Part shown: positions 18,579-27,545 of the stretch, in pieces | Layout: every line of letters begins with the position of its first letter | How positions within the stretch are numbered: the first letter of the stretch is position 1 | Notes under the pieces: model-generated | The model's database searches: none | Told to the model about the DNA's origin: nothing | What the model saw: the letters and a program-made list of their open reading frames with translations, nothing else | DNA from: an uncultured Oscillospiraceae bacterium | GTDB lineage: Bacteria; Bacillota; Clostridia; Oscillospirales; Oscillospiraceae | Direction of reading: 5' to 3' | Length of the DNA: 64,000 nt | Assembly: GCA_947631395.1 (NCBI GenBank) | Contig: CANRLF010000003.1 | Coordinates: forward strand, 1-64,000 | Program-made: the position numbers and the translations under genes

Positions 18579-19255
18579 TTAGCTTCAGCCTCCTTCCGGT
18601 CGTCACAGCTTGAGTGGCAGGCGGCGCAGTTGCCGTCACAGCCCATCTTGGGCTCGAACTTCTTCCCGTGCTTTGCCATGGCCCAAACGAGTATGGCTAT
18701 GGCGCACCCGAAGAGGAAGAACCCGCCGGGGGCCTGAGTCAGTATGCTCAGCTGGTACCCCTCGGGGATGATCCTGTACCCCAAAAGCGTCCCCGCCCCG
18801 AAGAGCTCCCGGATGACGGACATGCCGGTTATGACCATGGTGTAGCCGATGCCCATCCCCAGCCCGTCAAAGAAGCTCTCGCCCACTGTGTGCTTGCTCG
18901 CGAACATCTCCGCCCGTCCTAAGACTATGCAGTTTACCACGATGAGGCTCAAAAACACGCCCAGTGAGTCGTAGAGGCTCTTGAGATACGCCTCCATCAG
19001 CATCTCCACCAGCGTCACGAAGGTGGCGATGACCACGATGTAGCAGGGTATGCGCACCTTGGACGGGATGATATTCCGAAGGAGCGATATTACCACGTTG
19101 GAGCACACCAGCACGAATGTCAGGGCCAGCCCCATGCCCAGGCCGCCCGATACGCTGACGGACACCGCCAGCACGGAGCAACAGCCCAGAGCCAGGATAA
19201 GCACCGGATTTTCCTTGAAAATGCCGTTTAAGAGGATCTTCATTTTAGCTTTCAT
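18575..19255 (-). CDS. rnfE: Rnf complex subunit E (membrane)
   Basis: 226 residues, about six membrane helices. Family features are FKENPVLILALGCCSVLAVS and IVVNCIVLGRAEMFAS. The C-terminus has a Cys-rich tail (MGCDGNCAACHSSCDD) that is common in clostridial versions and absent from many proteobacterial ones. Its function in the tail is unknown, perhaps metal binding. It overlaps rnfG and rnfA by 4 bases each. Confidence 0.95.
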   Translation of the reverse strand: MKAKMKILLNGIFKENPVLILALGCCSVLAVSVSVSGGLGMGLALTFVLVCSNVVISLLRNIIPSKVRIPCYIVVIATFVTLVEMLMEAYLKSLYDSLGVFLSLIVVNCIVLGRAEMFASKHTVGESFFDGLGMGIGYTMVITGMSVIRELFGAGTLLGYRIIPEGYQLSILTQAPGGFFLFGCAIAILVWAMAKHGKKFEPKMGCDGNCAACHSSCDDRKEAEAK

Positions 19256-19791
19256 TTCGCGCTCGCCCCCTTTATGCTCTCAAAATTCTCAAGAATGTTT
19301 GAAACGTCAGTCCTGACGGCCGTGCTTGAGTAGGTGGCGTTGGTTATGGTGTCGACCTTCTCCGCCTCCGAGCCGGATAGGCCCATGTAATTGTTGAGGT
19401 AGCTGTCCTGCCCGGCCTTGGTGCCCACGTTGGGCGTCTCGGAGCTCACGTTGGCGGAGATTCCCACCACCTTGCCGTCGTTGTCAAGGCCCACGGTCAC
19501 GGTCACCGTGCCGCCGTAGCCCTTATACCCGGCCGTGGCCACGTAGCCCGTGCCGCCCTCGTCCCTGAAGGCGCTGTCCACGCCCTGGATGGCCGATACG
19601 TCAAGCTCCGTAAAGGAAGATGCCCCGGGGAGCACCGCCTTTCTCGTGGCCTCCGCCTCGACGCGGGCGTTTTCCTCGATTATGGGCTCCGTCACATTGT
19701 GGGTGCAGGCAAGCAGGGCCGACACCACAAGGCATATGACCACCAAAACGACGAAGGGCTTTATGTACTCGTTAAAATTTTCCTTTGTCAT
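19252..19791 (-). CDS. rnfG: Rnf complex subunit G (FMN-binding)
   Basis: 179 residues. One N-terminal membrane helix (about 12-30) is followed by an extracytoplasmic FMN-binding domain. The covalent flavin attachment region reads ITNATYSSTAVR, where the usual motif is SGAT.TS. The first two residues differ (N for G), as seen in some Firmicutes. A Thr or Ser in this stretch is the likely attachment point. It overlaps rnfD and rnfE by 4 bases each. Confidence 0.93.
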   Translation of the reverse strand: MTKENFNEYIKPFVVLVVICLVVSALLACTHNVTEPIIEENARVEAEATRKAVLPGASSFTELDVSAIQGVDSAFRDEGGTGYVATAGYKGYGGTVTVTVGLDNDGKVVGISANVSSETPNVGTKAGQDSYLNNYMGLSGSEAEKVDTITNATYSSTAVRTDVSNILENFESIKGASAK

Positions 19792-20720
19792 TTCGCTTTC
19801 ACACCTCCAAACGGCTTGGGCTGAGTGAGGTCATTTATATAGGGTACCACAAGGTTCATCAAAAGTATGGAGAAGCTCACGGCCCCGGCGGAGTTGGCAA
19901 AGCACCGCATAAGTGCGGTGAGCAGCCCGCATCCCAGGCCGAATATGAGCTTTCCCAGATTAGTACTGGGGCTCGTGACATAGTCGGTAGCCATGAATAT
20001 GGCCCCCAGCATAAGTCCGCCGGAGAAGAGCGCCAGCACCGGCTGAGGACTTCCGAATATCCAGCTGAATAAGAGTGTCGACCCCAGGTACGCCAGCGGT
20101 ATTATGGGCTTTATCACCTTCCTGGCGCAGAGATACACGCCGCCCAATATGAGGGCCGCGGCGCAGGTCTCGCCCAGGACGCCGCCGTGTACGCCGATGA
20201 ACAGCTGCCCGAACTCCTCCCAGCCGATAGAGCCCTGACGTATAAGCGCCAGGGGCGTGGCGGAGCTCAGCGCGTCAACTGTCCCCTTGGGGGCCGGGAA
20301 ATTCGTCATGTCCGCGGTGAAGGAGAAGAACATCACGACGCGCCCTATAAGGGCGGGGTTCACGAAGTTGCACCCGATACCTCCGAAGAGCATCTTCACC
20401 ACGATTATCGCCACCACGTCGCCCACCATCAGCTCCCATATCGGCATGGTCGCCGGCACGTTGAAGGCGAGGAGCATACCTGTCACCACCGCGGACAGAT
20501 CCGACACGGTGACGGGCTGCTTCATAAGCTTTTCCCACGCAAACTCCAAAACCACGCAGAACGCCGCCGAGACGGCCGTCAGCAGAAGGGACCTTAATCC
20601 GAATATGACGGACGCCGCGATAAGTGCGGGGCACAGGGCGATTATCACGTCCAGCATTATCTTCTGGGTCGTCCGGGAGCTTCTCAGATGTGGAGATACG
20701 CTGACCTTCAGCTCAGTCAT
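19788..20720 (-). CDS. rnfD: Rnf complex subunit D (membrane, FMN)
   Basis: 310 residues when started at the ATG at 20720, which overlaps the TGA of rnfC (ATGA). The upstream part of the open frame (to 20891) lies inside rnfC and is Gly/Arg-rich, so it is not coding. The start MTELKVSVSPHLRS is the family N-terminus. The flavin-linking region is DALSSATPLALIRQG, where a Thr is normally bonded to FMN. About eight to ten helices are present. Confidence 0.95.
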   Translation of the reverse strand: MTELKVSVSPHLRSSRTTQKIMLDVIIALCPALIAASVIFGLRSLLLTAVSAAFCVVLEFAWEKLMKQPVTVSDLSAVVTGMLLAFNVPATMPIWELMVGDVVAIIVVKMLFGGIGCNFVNPALIGRVVMFFSFTADMTNFPAPKGTVDALSSATPLALIRQGSIGWEEFGQLFIGVHGGVLGETCAAALILGGVYLCARKVIKPIIPLAYLGSTLLFSWIFGSPQPVLALFSGGLMLGAIFMATDYVTSPSTNLGKLIFGLGCGLLTALMRCFANSAGAVSFSILLMNLVVPYINDLTQPKPFGGVKAK

Positions 20721-22090
20721 TTTACCGCCGCCTCCTTTTCCGCTTTCTCCGCGGCCTCGCGGGCCTTTCTGTCGGCCTCGGCCTTCTTGGCGGCGTTGTC
20801 CGCCGCTATGAGGCCCTTGGCCAGCTTGTTCGTCTGCACCAGCATACGCTTGGCCGGGCACACGAAGGAACAGCACCCGCACTCCATGCACAGATTGGCG
20901 TGGAGCTCACGGAGCTTATCCACATTTCTCTTGTTGTACGCCGCCTCTATGGCCGCCGGCATCAGGTTCAGGGGGCAGGCGTCTATACAGCTGCCGCACC
21001 TTATACACGCCGTGGGCTCCGGGAGCGTGGCGTCCTTCTCGTCAAAGGCCAGTATGGCGTTGGTGTTCTTCATAACGGGGAAGTCCGTGTTGGGCACCGC
21101 TATGCCCATCATGGGTCCTCCGTAGAGCACCTTCCTCGCCTCCGACTTAAAGCCCCCGCAGAAGTCGAAAAGCGACTGCATGGAGGCCCCTATGGGGGCT
21201 ATGACGTTCTTCGGCTCCTTTACCGCCGAGCCGTCCACCGTGACCACCTTTTCGACTAAGGGCATACCCGTCTCTATGTACTTGGCGATAGCCGCCAGGG
21301 TCGTGCAGTTCATAACGATGGCCCCGGCGTCCAGTGGGAGCTTGCCCTCCGGCACGATCTTCCCGGTAGTATTATATATGAGCACCTTCTCGCCGCCCTG
21401 TGGGTAGAGTGGCGGCAGTGCCATGACCTCCACACCCTGGAGGTTCGCGGCCATGCCCTTGAGCACCTCTATGCACCTGGGCTTGTTTTTCTCGATGCCG
21501 ATGACCACCCGCTTGACCTGGAGGTACTTTTGAAGGAGCTTTATCCCCTTCTCCATCCAAGGCACCTCGTCCAGCATCGTGCGGGTGTCACTGGTGACGT
21601 AGGGCTCGCACTCGGCGCCGTTTATGATGACGGCCTCGATCTGGCTTAAGTCCTTCACCGCCAGCTTCACCGCCGTTGGGAAGCCCGCGCCGCCAAGGCC
21701 CACAACGCCGCTGTCCCGGACCGCGTCCACAAAGGACTGGAAATCCGTGACCTCAGGGGCCTTTATGTCCTCGTATACTGCCTGCTCCCCGTCGGTCTCG
21801 ACGGTTATGGCCTTCATAAACCGCCCTGACGACATGAGCATGTCGTCCACCTTCTTGACCTTGCCGGACACGCTGGAATACACCGGCGAGGACACAAAGC
21901 CCCCGGTCCTGGCAATGAGCTGTCCGACCTTCACGGTGTCGCCCACCTTCACCACAGGCTCCGCCGGAGCGCCGATGTGCATTGACATCGGTATCGTCAC
22001 CGTCGCCGGTACAGGCATACGCTCAGGGGCCATGCCCGCGGTATTTTTCCTGTGGGGAACGTGGACTCCGTGTAATCTTGGTAAAAACAC
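20717..22090 (-). CDS. rnfC: Rnf complex subunit C (NADH/ferredoxin side)
   Basis: 457 residues from a GTG at 22090 that has GGGAGGAAGG 5 bases upstream. A barrel-sandwich N-terminal part (SMHIGAPAEPVVKVGDTVKV) is followed by a NuoF-like nucleotide/FMN domain (GLGGAGFPTAVKL) and two [4Fe-4S] motifs (CIRCGSCIDACP, CMECGCCSFVCP). The C-terminal 40 residues are an Ala/Lys/Glu-rich helix. This cytoplasmic subunit passes electrons to NAD+. First gene of the operon. Confidence 0.96.
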   Translation of the reverse strand: MFLPRLHGVHVPHRKNTAGMAPERMPVPATVTIPMSMHIGAPAEPVVKVGDTVKVGQLIARTGGFVSSPVYSSVSGKVKKVDDMLMSSGRFMKAITVETDGEQAVYEDIKAPEVTDFQSFVDAVRDSGVVGLGGAGFPTAVKLAVKDLSQIEAVIINGAECEPYVTSDTRTMLDEVPWMEKGIKLLQKYLQVKRVVIGIEKNKPRCIEVLKGMAANLQGVEVMALPPLYPQGGEKVLIYNTTGKIVPEGKLPLDAGAIVMNCTTLAAIAKYIETGMPLVEKVVTVDGSAVKEPKNVIAPIGASMQSLFDFCGGFKSEARKVLYGGPMMGIAVPNTDFPVMKNTNAILAFDEKDATLPEPTACIRCGSCIDACPLNLMPAAIEAAYNKRNVDKLRELHANLCMECGCCSFVCPAKRMLVQTNKLAKGLIAADNAAKKAEADRKAREAAEKAEKEAAVK

Positions 22091-22150
22091 GCTTTCCTTC
22101 CTCCCATTCCGATGTTATTGGCATGTCGAAGGATAAACTTCAACTTTTAC

Positions 22151-22179
22151 AGTATATCACAGCAAATTGGCGTCCGCAA
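22151..22179 (-). promoter_or_regulatory. Promoter of the rnf operon
   Basis: On the minus strand TTGCGG (22174-22179), 17 bases, then TATACT (22151-22156) with an extended TGA before it. It lies about 60 bases upstream of the rnfC GTG. Confidence 0.75.
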
Positions 22180-22353
22180 TGAAAAATAAAGACATTTTTA
22201 TGTTTTTTTCGTCTTTTTGACCTTTCCCCGCCCCCATACATTGATAATTTTTTAACATCTTACCTAAATATATCCCCTAATTCCCTTTTGTGTTCCCTGA
22301 GAGTATAACCAAGGAACCCAATACAGTTTATATCTTACAGCCAAAATAGAATC

Positions 22354-22551
22354 TCATTTCAGCTTGCCTGTGTCTTCAAGATAAATCGATACTTCTCCGC
22401 ATTTAGGGCAGATTGCCACTTTTGGTGAGCCCATTCTGTCTCCGAACCTCTTGTTTTCATCAGAGGTCAAAACAATTCCGTACCCGTATCCCCCTACTTT
22501 AATTCCGCAGTCTTCTTTCATATCTGAACCACATCTGATACACTTTCTCAT
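22354..22551 (-). CDS. Small zinc-ribbon protein
   Basis: 65 residues from the ATG at 22551, which has GGAGG 8 bases upstream. An alternative start 15 bases earlier has no site. Two CxxC knuckles are visible (CIRCGSDM near the start, CPKCGEVSIY near the end), so it should bind one zinc ion. The family is widespread as uncharacterised nucleic-acid-binding or folding domains. The upstream non-coding part, 22180-22353, is AT-rich with no further gene seen. Confidence 0.8.
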   Translation of the reverse strand: MRKCIRCGSDMKEDCGIKVGGYGYGIVLTSDENKRFGDRMGSPKVAICPKCGEVSIYLEDTGKLK

Positions 22552-22615
22552 AATCGATGCCTCCAATTATTGCTCTTGCTCTTGCGATATTACTAAATCA
22601 AGAAATCCGCTTATT

Positions 22616-24238
22616 TCACGCGACCTTTTGATGGGCTGTCACCGGCTCTAAATTGTACACATTCGTAAACTGGGCCTTCCTCTCCGGGGACAGATGGTGG
22701 CTGACCAGTATCAGCGTCAGGTCGGGGTTATTAAGTAGGCTATCCTCAACGATACCCGCATTCTTCTGATCCAAGGCACTGGTGCCTTCGTCTACCAGGA
22801 GGACGGAGCGGTTATGGATCAGCGCCCTGGCAATAGCCACACGCTGCTTTTGTCCACCTGAAAGATTGCTGCCGTCCTCGCCCACCGGGGTGTCCAGGCC
22901 CTCCGGCATGGCAGCAAGATCCCCCGCAAGGGCACTGTCCCGCAACGCCTTTTCCATCTGGGCGTCGGTGAAATTCTCGCCCAAGGTGATGTTGTCCCTG
23001 ATGGTGGAGTTGAACAGGAACACGTTCTGCTCGATGTAGCTCATCTGCTCCTGAAGCTGCTCCGGAGTGAACTCATGGGCGTCCGTGCTGTCAAAGCGAA
23101 TGGTTCCTCTGTAATCCGGCAGCCAGCCCAGCAGGAGCTTCAAAAGTGTGGACTTGCCGCACCCAGAGGGCCCGGTGAGGGCGTACTTGCCGCCCTTTTT
23201 GAAGGTGAGGGACAGGTCATTGAGGACGGGCTTCTCGTCGTATTGGAAAGTCAGGTCCTTCACGGTGATACCATTGCTGATTTCTGGCAGGCCGCCGCTT
23301 TCTTCGGCTTGGATGCCGTCGCCGTGGACGGTGATCTTCTCAAAATAGGGTTTCGTGGAGGAGAACGACAGCAGGACCTGCGCCGTGATGCCGATTCCGT
23401 TGGAAAGATTTCCGCACAAATTTCCTCCACCCATCAGGGAGCCTTGGAGGATCACGCCCCGGATGGATAGCACACCGATCAAAATATTCAGCAGCATTTG
23501 GCAAACTATGTTGACGCACTCGAATCCGGCGCTAATAAAGCCACTCACATAAGTCAACCTAAATTTGGGCTTTTCGATTTTCTCGCTGGCCTCCTCCGCG
23601 CCTTGACGGAACTGATGTTCCCGGCCAAAGGAGCGCAAGACATCAAAGCCAGCCAAAATGTCCTTCAGCTTCCCGGTGGCCGTAGCCTGCCCCGCCTCGC
23701 AGTCCGCACCCAGCCTCTCCATACGCTTATTGCAAAGCTGCGGGAGAATCAGCATGACGGCAACATTTACCAATGCTGCCACAAGCAGGGACCAGTGGAG
23801 GGTCAGCAGAGCGATGGCGCTGAACAGGGCACTTGACCCGGCATCGATACACCGATAGAAGGGCTTCCAGGCAAGCTCCTCGATTTGGTTCACGTCGTTT
23901 GTGAACCAGGACAGATATTCCCCCGTGTCCTTTCCGTGAAATTCCACATGGGACTTATGGAGCAGTGTTGCTGTCATGTCACGCCTGACCGCGTTGTTCA
24001 TGGCCTGGATAGCGCGGCCCTGCAAAAACTCGACGAGACCTTCGATACACAAAAGAAGAAACCATGTGCCTGTCATCATCAGAATCCAAAAGAAAAAGCC
24101 TCTCAAATCGCGATCGATGATACCTTGGAAGGTTCGGATCATCAGAAGATTGTTAACGGTCCGCAGGGCGCACGCTAAAAGCCCCGGTAGTATCGCCAAA
24201 AGGTTGGCCAACCAATGTTTTTTCAGATAATAACTCAT
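22616..24238 (-). CDS. ABC exporter, fused permease and ATPase
   Basis: 540 residues from the ATG at 24238 (AAAGGAG 8 bases upstream); the open frame to 24319 has no site. Residues about 1-290 form a six-helix ABC type 1 exporter domain. The ATPase follows with Walker A GPSGCGKST, the signature LSGGQKQR and Walker B SVLLVDEGTSALD. It is a half-transporter that must form a homodimer, since no partner is next to it. The gene lies just after an Xre regulator on the same strand, which suggests a regulated drug or peptide exporter. Substrate unknown. Confidence 0.92.
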   Translation of the reverse strand: MSYYLKKHWLANLLAILPGLLACALRTVNNLLMIRTFQGIIDRDLRGFFFWILMMTGTWFLLLCIEGLVEFLQGRAIQAMNNAVRRDMTATLLHKSHVEFHGKDTGEYLSWFTNDVNQIEELAWKPFYRCIDAGSSALFSAIALLTLHWSLLVAALVNVAVMLILPQLCNKRMERLGADCEAGQATATGKLKDILAGFDVLRSFGREHQFRQGAEEASEKIEKPKFRLTYVSGFISAGFECVNIVCQMLLNILIGVLSIRGVILQGSLMGGGNLCGNLSNGIGITAQVLLSFSSTKPYFEKITVHGDGIQAEESGGLPEISNGITVKDLTFQYDEKPVLNDLSLTFKKGGKYALTGPSGCGKSTLLKLLLGWLPDYRGTIRFDSTDAHEFTPEQLQEQMSYIEQNVFLFNSTIRDNITLGENFTDAQMEKALRDSALAGDLAAMPEGLDTPVGEDGSNLSGGQKQRVAIARALIHNRSVLLVDEGTSALDQKNAGIVEDSLLNNPDLTLILVSHHLSPERKAQFTNVYNLEPVTAHQKVA

Positions 24239-24269
24239 TTTAACCACTCCTTTCTTTCTGTATATTGGC

Positions 24270-25166
24270 TCATTCCAAGATTTCTTTTTTGGCGTTTTCC
24301 CATTTTTCACCCGGCCCAAAGAGCGGCACCGGGGCGTACAGCCGCAGATAGTTTGACTCGGCCTGCATCAGCGTCCGGGTAAGCAAGAGGAATGGGATCA
24401 GCTTCCATGGCTCCGAAACCTCATAGACATTGGTCTCGCCATCCTCCAGTTCAAGCTCCATGGAGGACACCAGCCTCAGATCTGCCAGTGCCTTAAGGAG
24501 CTCCTCTACGGCCTGCCTTGACATGTCCAGATGCTTCGTCACGACGCTTGCGGAGAACCAGCCGATTTTCCGATTGTAGATGTATTCCATCAGCTCCAGA
24601 CACCCCGGTCTTGCCAAAACCGCGAAAAGTTGCCGGTACTCCTCCTTGGGCGTCAGCCATTGCCCCCAGCCGCCCTGGGGCCGAGGCCACAGCGTCACAA
24701 AGGACAAATCCTCGGCGTGGACGTCAAATAGAATGCCACCATCTGTCGCGATCTGCGAGAGCTGCAAAAGCTCGTCGCCATCGCCGTAGGCAAATTTACA
24801 GGATTCGGGATAGTCTGTTATTGGCAGATTGATTTCGCTGTCCTCGTCCGGCAGGAAGTATTGTTTAACCCTCCAAACCAGCTGGCAGAACTGATCCAGC
24901 CGTTCCTTCGAGGGAAACCCCCGCAGCCACCGGCCCACCGCATCCGCCGGGTCCTCTTGCTCACTGCCCTCCATACCAAAGAGAGCGTCGATGGTAACGC
25001 CCAACTGCCGTGACAGGATCGGCAACAGTTCCACATCCGGCGTGCCACCCTTTTCCCATTTGCTCACGGCCTGGGCGGATACGCCCACCATATTTCCCAA
25101 CTGTTCCTGTGTGAGCCCGCGCTCTTTTCGTAGAGCGGCGATCCGCTCGCTAAGTTCATTTGCCAT
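24270..25166 (-). CDS. Xre-family regulator with a large C-terminal domain
   Basis: 298 residues. The N-terminal helix-turn-helix (about 5-60) reads ALRKERGLTQEQLGNMVGVS and AVSKWEKGGTPDVE. The remaining 230 residues include a predicted winged-helix-like part (IGWFSASVVTKHLDMSRQAVEELLKAL) near residues 195-230. It precedes the ABC exporter by 31 bases, so it probably regulates it and itself. The promoter region has repeats of GGTTGAAT that may be its operator. Confidence 0.85.
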   Translation of the reverse strand: MANELSERIAALRKERGLTQEQLGNMVGVSAQAVSKWEKGGTPDVELLPILSRQLGVTIDALFGMEGSEQEDPADAVGRWLRGFPSKERLDQFCQLVWRVKQYFLPDEDSEINLPITDYPESCKFAYGDGDELLQLSQIATDGGILFDVHAEDLSFVTLWPRPQGGWGQWLTPKEEYRQLFAVLARPGCLELMEYIYNRKIGWFSASVVTKHLDMSRQAVEELLKALADLRLVSSMELELEDGETNVYEVSEPWKLIPFLLLTRTLMQAESNYLRLYAPVPLFGPGEKWENAKKEILE

Positions 25167-25198
25167 TCAAAGCACCGTCCTTTCTGCTTTCTGGTTGA

Positions 25199-25227
25199 AT
25201 TATACCAAAAACTTCGGTTGAATACAA
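25199..25227 (-). promoter_or_regulatory. Promoter with repeated GGTTGAAT / CAACC motifs
   Basis: On the minus strand TTGTAT (25222-25227), 17 bases, TATAAT (25199-25204) with TGG before it. On the plus strand GGTTGAAT occurs at 25193-25200 and 25216-25223, and the palindrome CAACC-ATC-GGTTG at 25250-25262. These overlap or flank the promoter and are candidate binding sites for the Xre regulator that starts at 25166. Confidence 0.65.
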
Positions 25228-25352
25228 TGGATACGCTTTTGCGCGTTTTCAACCATCGGTTGCGCTCTTGGAATTTGCGTTGTATTCTGTAACGTCATTT
25301 TTTCTCATGCATTGATAAGTATTGATATAGCCAAGCTGTTATTTATTTCAGT

Positions 25353-25759
25353 CTATTCAGAATAGTATTTATAAGCTCCCTCCGCCCACTCCAAAATGCT
25401 GGAGAAGTCAACGTCCTCCCCGGCAACGTATGCAACACCGTCAATTTCCATCATGGCTTCTCCCAAAGCAACAACAATCTCATGTCCACTCGTTACCTTT
25501 TCCACCGGGTTATAAGTGAAACGGTATAGCCATTCTCCATCAAATTCTTCGTCAGACGGCTGAATTGCCATATCCGCAAGAGAAGTTGTTGTGCCTGCAT
25601 TGTCACAGAATATCGGTTCATTATCCTTAACTTGTGCGCTCTCTAATTTAACGACAGGAGCGGATCGAATTTCCTCAAATACATCTGACTTATATCTAAA
25701 CTATATCCTTGTCTATCATAAGGCGTCATACCGGGCTGAAGTGGTAAGTTATTTTCATG
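25353..25759 (-). pseudogene. Frameshifted gene of unknown function
   Basis: An open 72-residue frame (from 25571) continues upstream without an ATG to about 25700 (KSDVFEEIRSAPVVKL and further). A second frame upstream reads ENNLPLQPGMTPYDRQGYSL. The two join at about 25692 if one base is added, giving a protein of about 135 residues. The N-terminal end is unclear. The C-terminal part is acidic (DVDFSSILEWAEGAYKYYSE). No family is recognised. It may be a real loss of function or a sequencing error in the TATATCTAAACTATA stretch. Confidence 0.6.
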
Positions 25760-25816
25760 CTAATCGATAATTATTCATGCTCTTGACCGGGAACACAAAG
25801 TCGAATTGGGACAAAT

Positions 25817-25851
25817 ATATATCCCCGGCGCCCAAATCGCCGGGGATATAT
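25817..25851 (-). terminator. Hairpin after ruvX
   Basis: A perfect 14-bp stem (ATATATCCCCGGCG and complement) with a 7-base loop, 7 bases after the ruvX stop. The T tract is weak. Confidence 0.7.
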
Positions 25852-25857
25852 CTGATC

Positions 25858-26268
25858 TCACCTTATCGACCCTAAGTACCCCTCCAGTATCAGCGTGGCC
25901 GCCACCGCGTCCACGGTCTCCTTTCGCCTCTTCCCGTGGCGGTCGTTGGCCGACAGTATGTCGTGCGCCTCCACCGTCGTCCGCCGCTCATCCCACATTA
26001 TTATTGGTATATTTATCCTCTCGGCCAAAAGCTCCCGAAGCGCCCTCGACTTATCAGACCTTGGCCCCGCCGAGCCGTCCATGTTGAGGGGGTTACCCAA
26101 TACCACCCTCTCCGCGCCTCTCTCTTTACACTCCGCCGCTATTTTGTCCGCCAGCCTCTCCGGGTCCCACTCCTTTATGACAAAGGCTTCCCCCGCTATG
26201 GTCCCCGTCAGGTCCGAGACGGCTATCCCCGTCCTCTGGTCCCCGTAATCTATGGCAATGACACGCAT
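25858..26268 (-). CDS. ruvX: RuvX/YqgF family nuclease-like protein
   Basis: 136 residues, the usual length. Motifs are AIDYGDQRTGIAVSD at the start, VLGNPLNMDGSAG in the middle, and WDERRTTVEA with EKETVDAVAA-like end (RRKETVDAVAATLILEGYL). The family is an RNase H-fold putative Holliday junction resolvase, also implicated in pre-16S rRNA processing. The gene is alone here and diverges from the rpmG-secE-nusG promoter. Confidence 0.93.
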   Translation of the reverse strand: MRVIAIDYGDQRTGIAVSDLTGTIAGEAFVIKEWDPERLADKIAAECKERGAERVVLGNPLNMDGSAGPRSDKSRALRELLAERINIPIIMWDERRTTVEAHDILSANDRHGKRRKETVDAVAATLILEGYLGSIR

Positions 26269-26369
26269 TTTTCTCTCCCCCTACGCTGTAGCATATATAA
26301 TGTATAATAAATAAGTCCCGAAGGCAAGAAAAAACGGCGGATTTTTAAAAATTAAGCGGAAATTTTTTG

Positions 26370-26397
26370 TTGACTTTTCGTCCTCACGTGATATAAT
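26370..26397 (+). promoter_or_regulatory. Promoter of rpmG-secE-nusG-rplKA
   Basis: TTGACT at 26370-26375, 16 bases, then TATAAT at 26392-26397 with TGA directly before it. It is 114 bases upstream of the rpmG start. Confidence 0.8.
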
Positions 26398-26510
26398 TAT
26401 TTCACCTGTCGACCGAGAGGTCTTGTTTTTGTGTGCTCAAACCGCGCAAAAACAGGCTATTCCCGGCCAATTTAAAGCAGGGAGGCAAATTAATAGGAGG
26501 TGCCGAAAAG

Positions 26511-26672
26511 ATGGCCGCGGAAAACAGAGTCAAGGTCGTTCTTCGTTGCTCTGAGTGCAAACAGCGCAACTACAACACGACCAAGAACAAGAGGAACACG
26601 CCTGACAAGCTTGAACTCAAGAAGTACTGCCGTTTCTGCCGCAAGCACACGCTGCACACCGAGACGAAGTAA
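26511..26672 (+). CDS. rpmG: 50S ribosomal protein L33
   Basis: 53 residues from the ATG at 26511, which has AGGAGG 10 bases upstream; the longer frame from 26433 is not supported. It has two CxxC pairs ([20 protein letters not shown]), so this is the zinc-containing type of L33. It precedes secE and nusG, as in many Firmicutes. Confidence 0.96.
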   Translation: MAAENRVKVVLRCSECKQRNYNTTKNKRNTPDKLELKKYCRFCRKHTLHTETK

Positions 26673-26687
26673 GGAGGAAGTGTTCTA

Positions 26688-26900
26688 ATGGCAAAGACCA
26701 AGAAAAAATTCTTCACCCGTATAGCCGACTGGTTCCGCGGGATGAAGAGCGAGCTTAAAAAGGTCGTATGGCCCACCGCCAAGCAGACCATGAACAACAC
26801 CGGTGTGGTTCTGGCTGTTTGCGCCGCCTCCGCCGTCGTGCTGGGTGGCTTCGACTGGCTTGCCAGCAAGCTTATCGAAGTCCTTATCAGCCTCTTCTGA
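26688..26900 (+). CDS. secE: Protein translocase subunit SecE
   Basis: 70 residues. A basic N-terminal amphipathic helix (FTRIADWFRGMKSELKKVVWP) is followed by one membrane helix (about 35-62). The motif ELKKVVWPTAKQT is diagnostic for SecE. The start has AGGAGG 11 bases upstream. It forms the core channel with SecY and SecG. Confidence 0.96.
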   Translation: MAKTKKKFFTRIADWFRGMKSELKKVVWPTAKQTMNNTGVVLAVCAASAVVLGGFDWLASKLIEVLISLF

Positions 26901-26909
26901 GGATAGAAA

Positions 26910-27434
26910 ATGGCTCAGGATGCAAAGTGGTATGTGGTCCATACCTACTCCGGCTACGAAAACGCCGTAGCCGACACGGTTATGAAGGCCGCCGAGAACC
27001 GCGGCATGACGGATCTCATCCAGGAGGTCAACATCCCCTTGGAGACCGTCACCGAGCTTGAGGACGGCGTTCAAAAGACCTTTGAGCGCAAGGTTTTCCC
27101 CGGCTATGTGCTGGTGAAGATGGTAATGACGGACGAGAGCTGGCACCTGGTGCGCAACGTCCGCGGCTGCACCGGATTTGTGGGAAGCGGCAACAAGGCC
27201 ATCCCCCTGTCCGATGAGGAGATCGCCTCCCTTGGCGTGGAAAAGCGCGACTTCAAGGTGAATTTCCAGATCGGCAGCCGCATCCGCGTTTCCGACGGCC
27301 CCCTGGAGGGCTTCTTCGGTCAGGTGGAGGAAGTCGACACCGACAGGAAGAGCGTCCGTGTGGTCGTCTCCATGTTCGGCCGCGAGACGCCGGTGGAGCT
27401 GGATTTCGACCAGATCGAGACCGTGGAAGACTGA
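26910..27434 (+). CDS. nusG: Transcription termination/antitermination factor NusG
   Basis: 174 residues. The NGN domain opens with KWYVVHTYSGYENAVA and contains FPGYVLVKMVMTDESWHLVRN. A KOW domain follows (GSRIRVSDGPLEGFFGQVEEVD). NusG binds RNA polymerase and links it with the ribosome or Rho. It lies 9 bases after secE. Confidence 0.97.
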   Translation: MAQDAKWYVVHTYSGYENAVADTVMKAAENRGMTDLIQEVNIPLETVTELEDGVQKTFERKVFPGYVLVKMVMTDESWHLVRNVRGCTGFVGSGNKAIPLSDEEIASLGVEKRDFKVNFQIGSRIRVSDGPLEGFFGQVEEVDTDRKSVRVVVSMFGRETPVELDFDQIETVED

Positions 27435-27485
27435 AAAACTCAAAAAGCGATCCCGCCGAAAGGCATCAGCGCCCCCGGGGCGCAA

Positions 27486-27520
27486 GTGGGAGGAGCGGTA
27501 GAACCGCTTCGCCTGACCAC
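27486..27520 (+). promoter_or_regulatory. Candidate ribosomal protein L1-binding leader of rplKA
   Basis: Between nusG and rplK the RNA can form a bulged helix: GTGG pairs with CCAC, AGG with CCT, and AGCGG with CCGCT closing a TAGAA loop. L1 is known to repress the L11 operon by binding such an asymmetric-loop helix in the leader. Assignment is by position and shape. Confidence 0.6.
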
Positions 27521-27545
27521 ATCTATATAATGGAGGTTCACGAAA

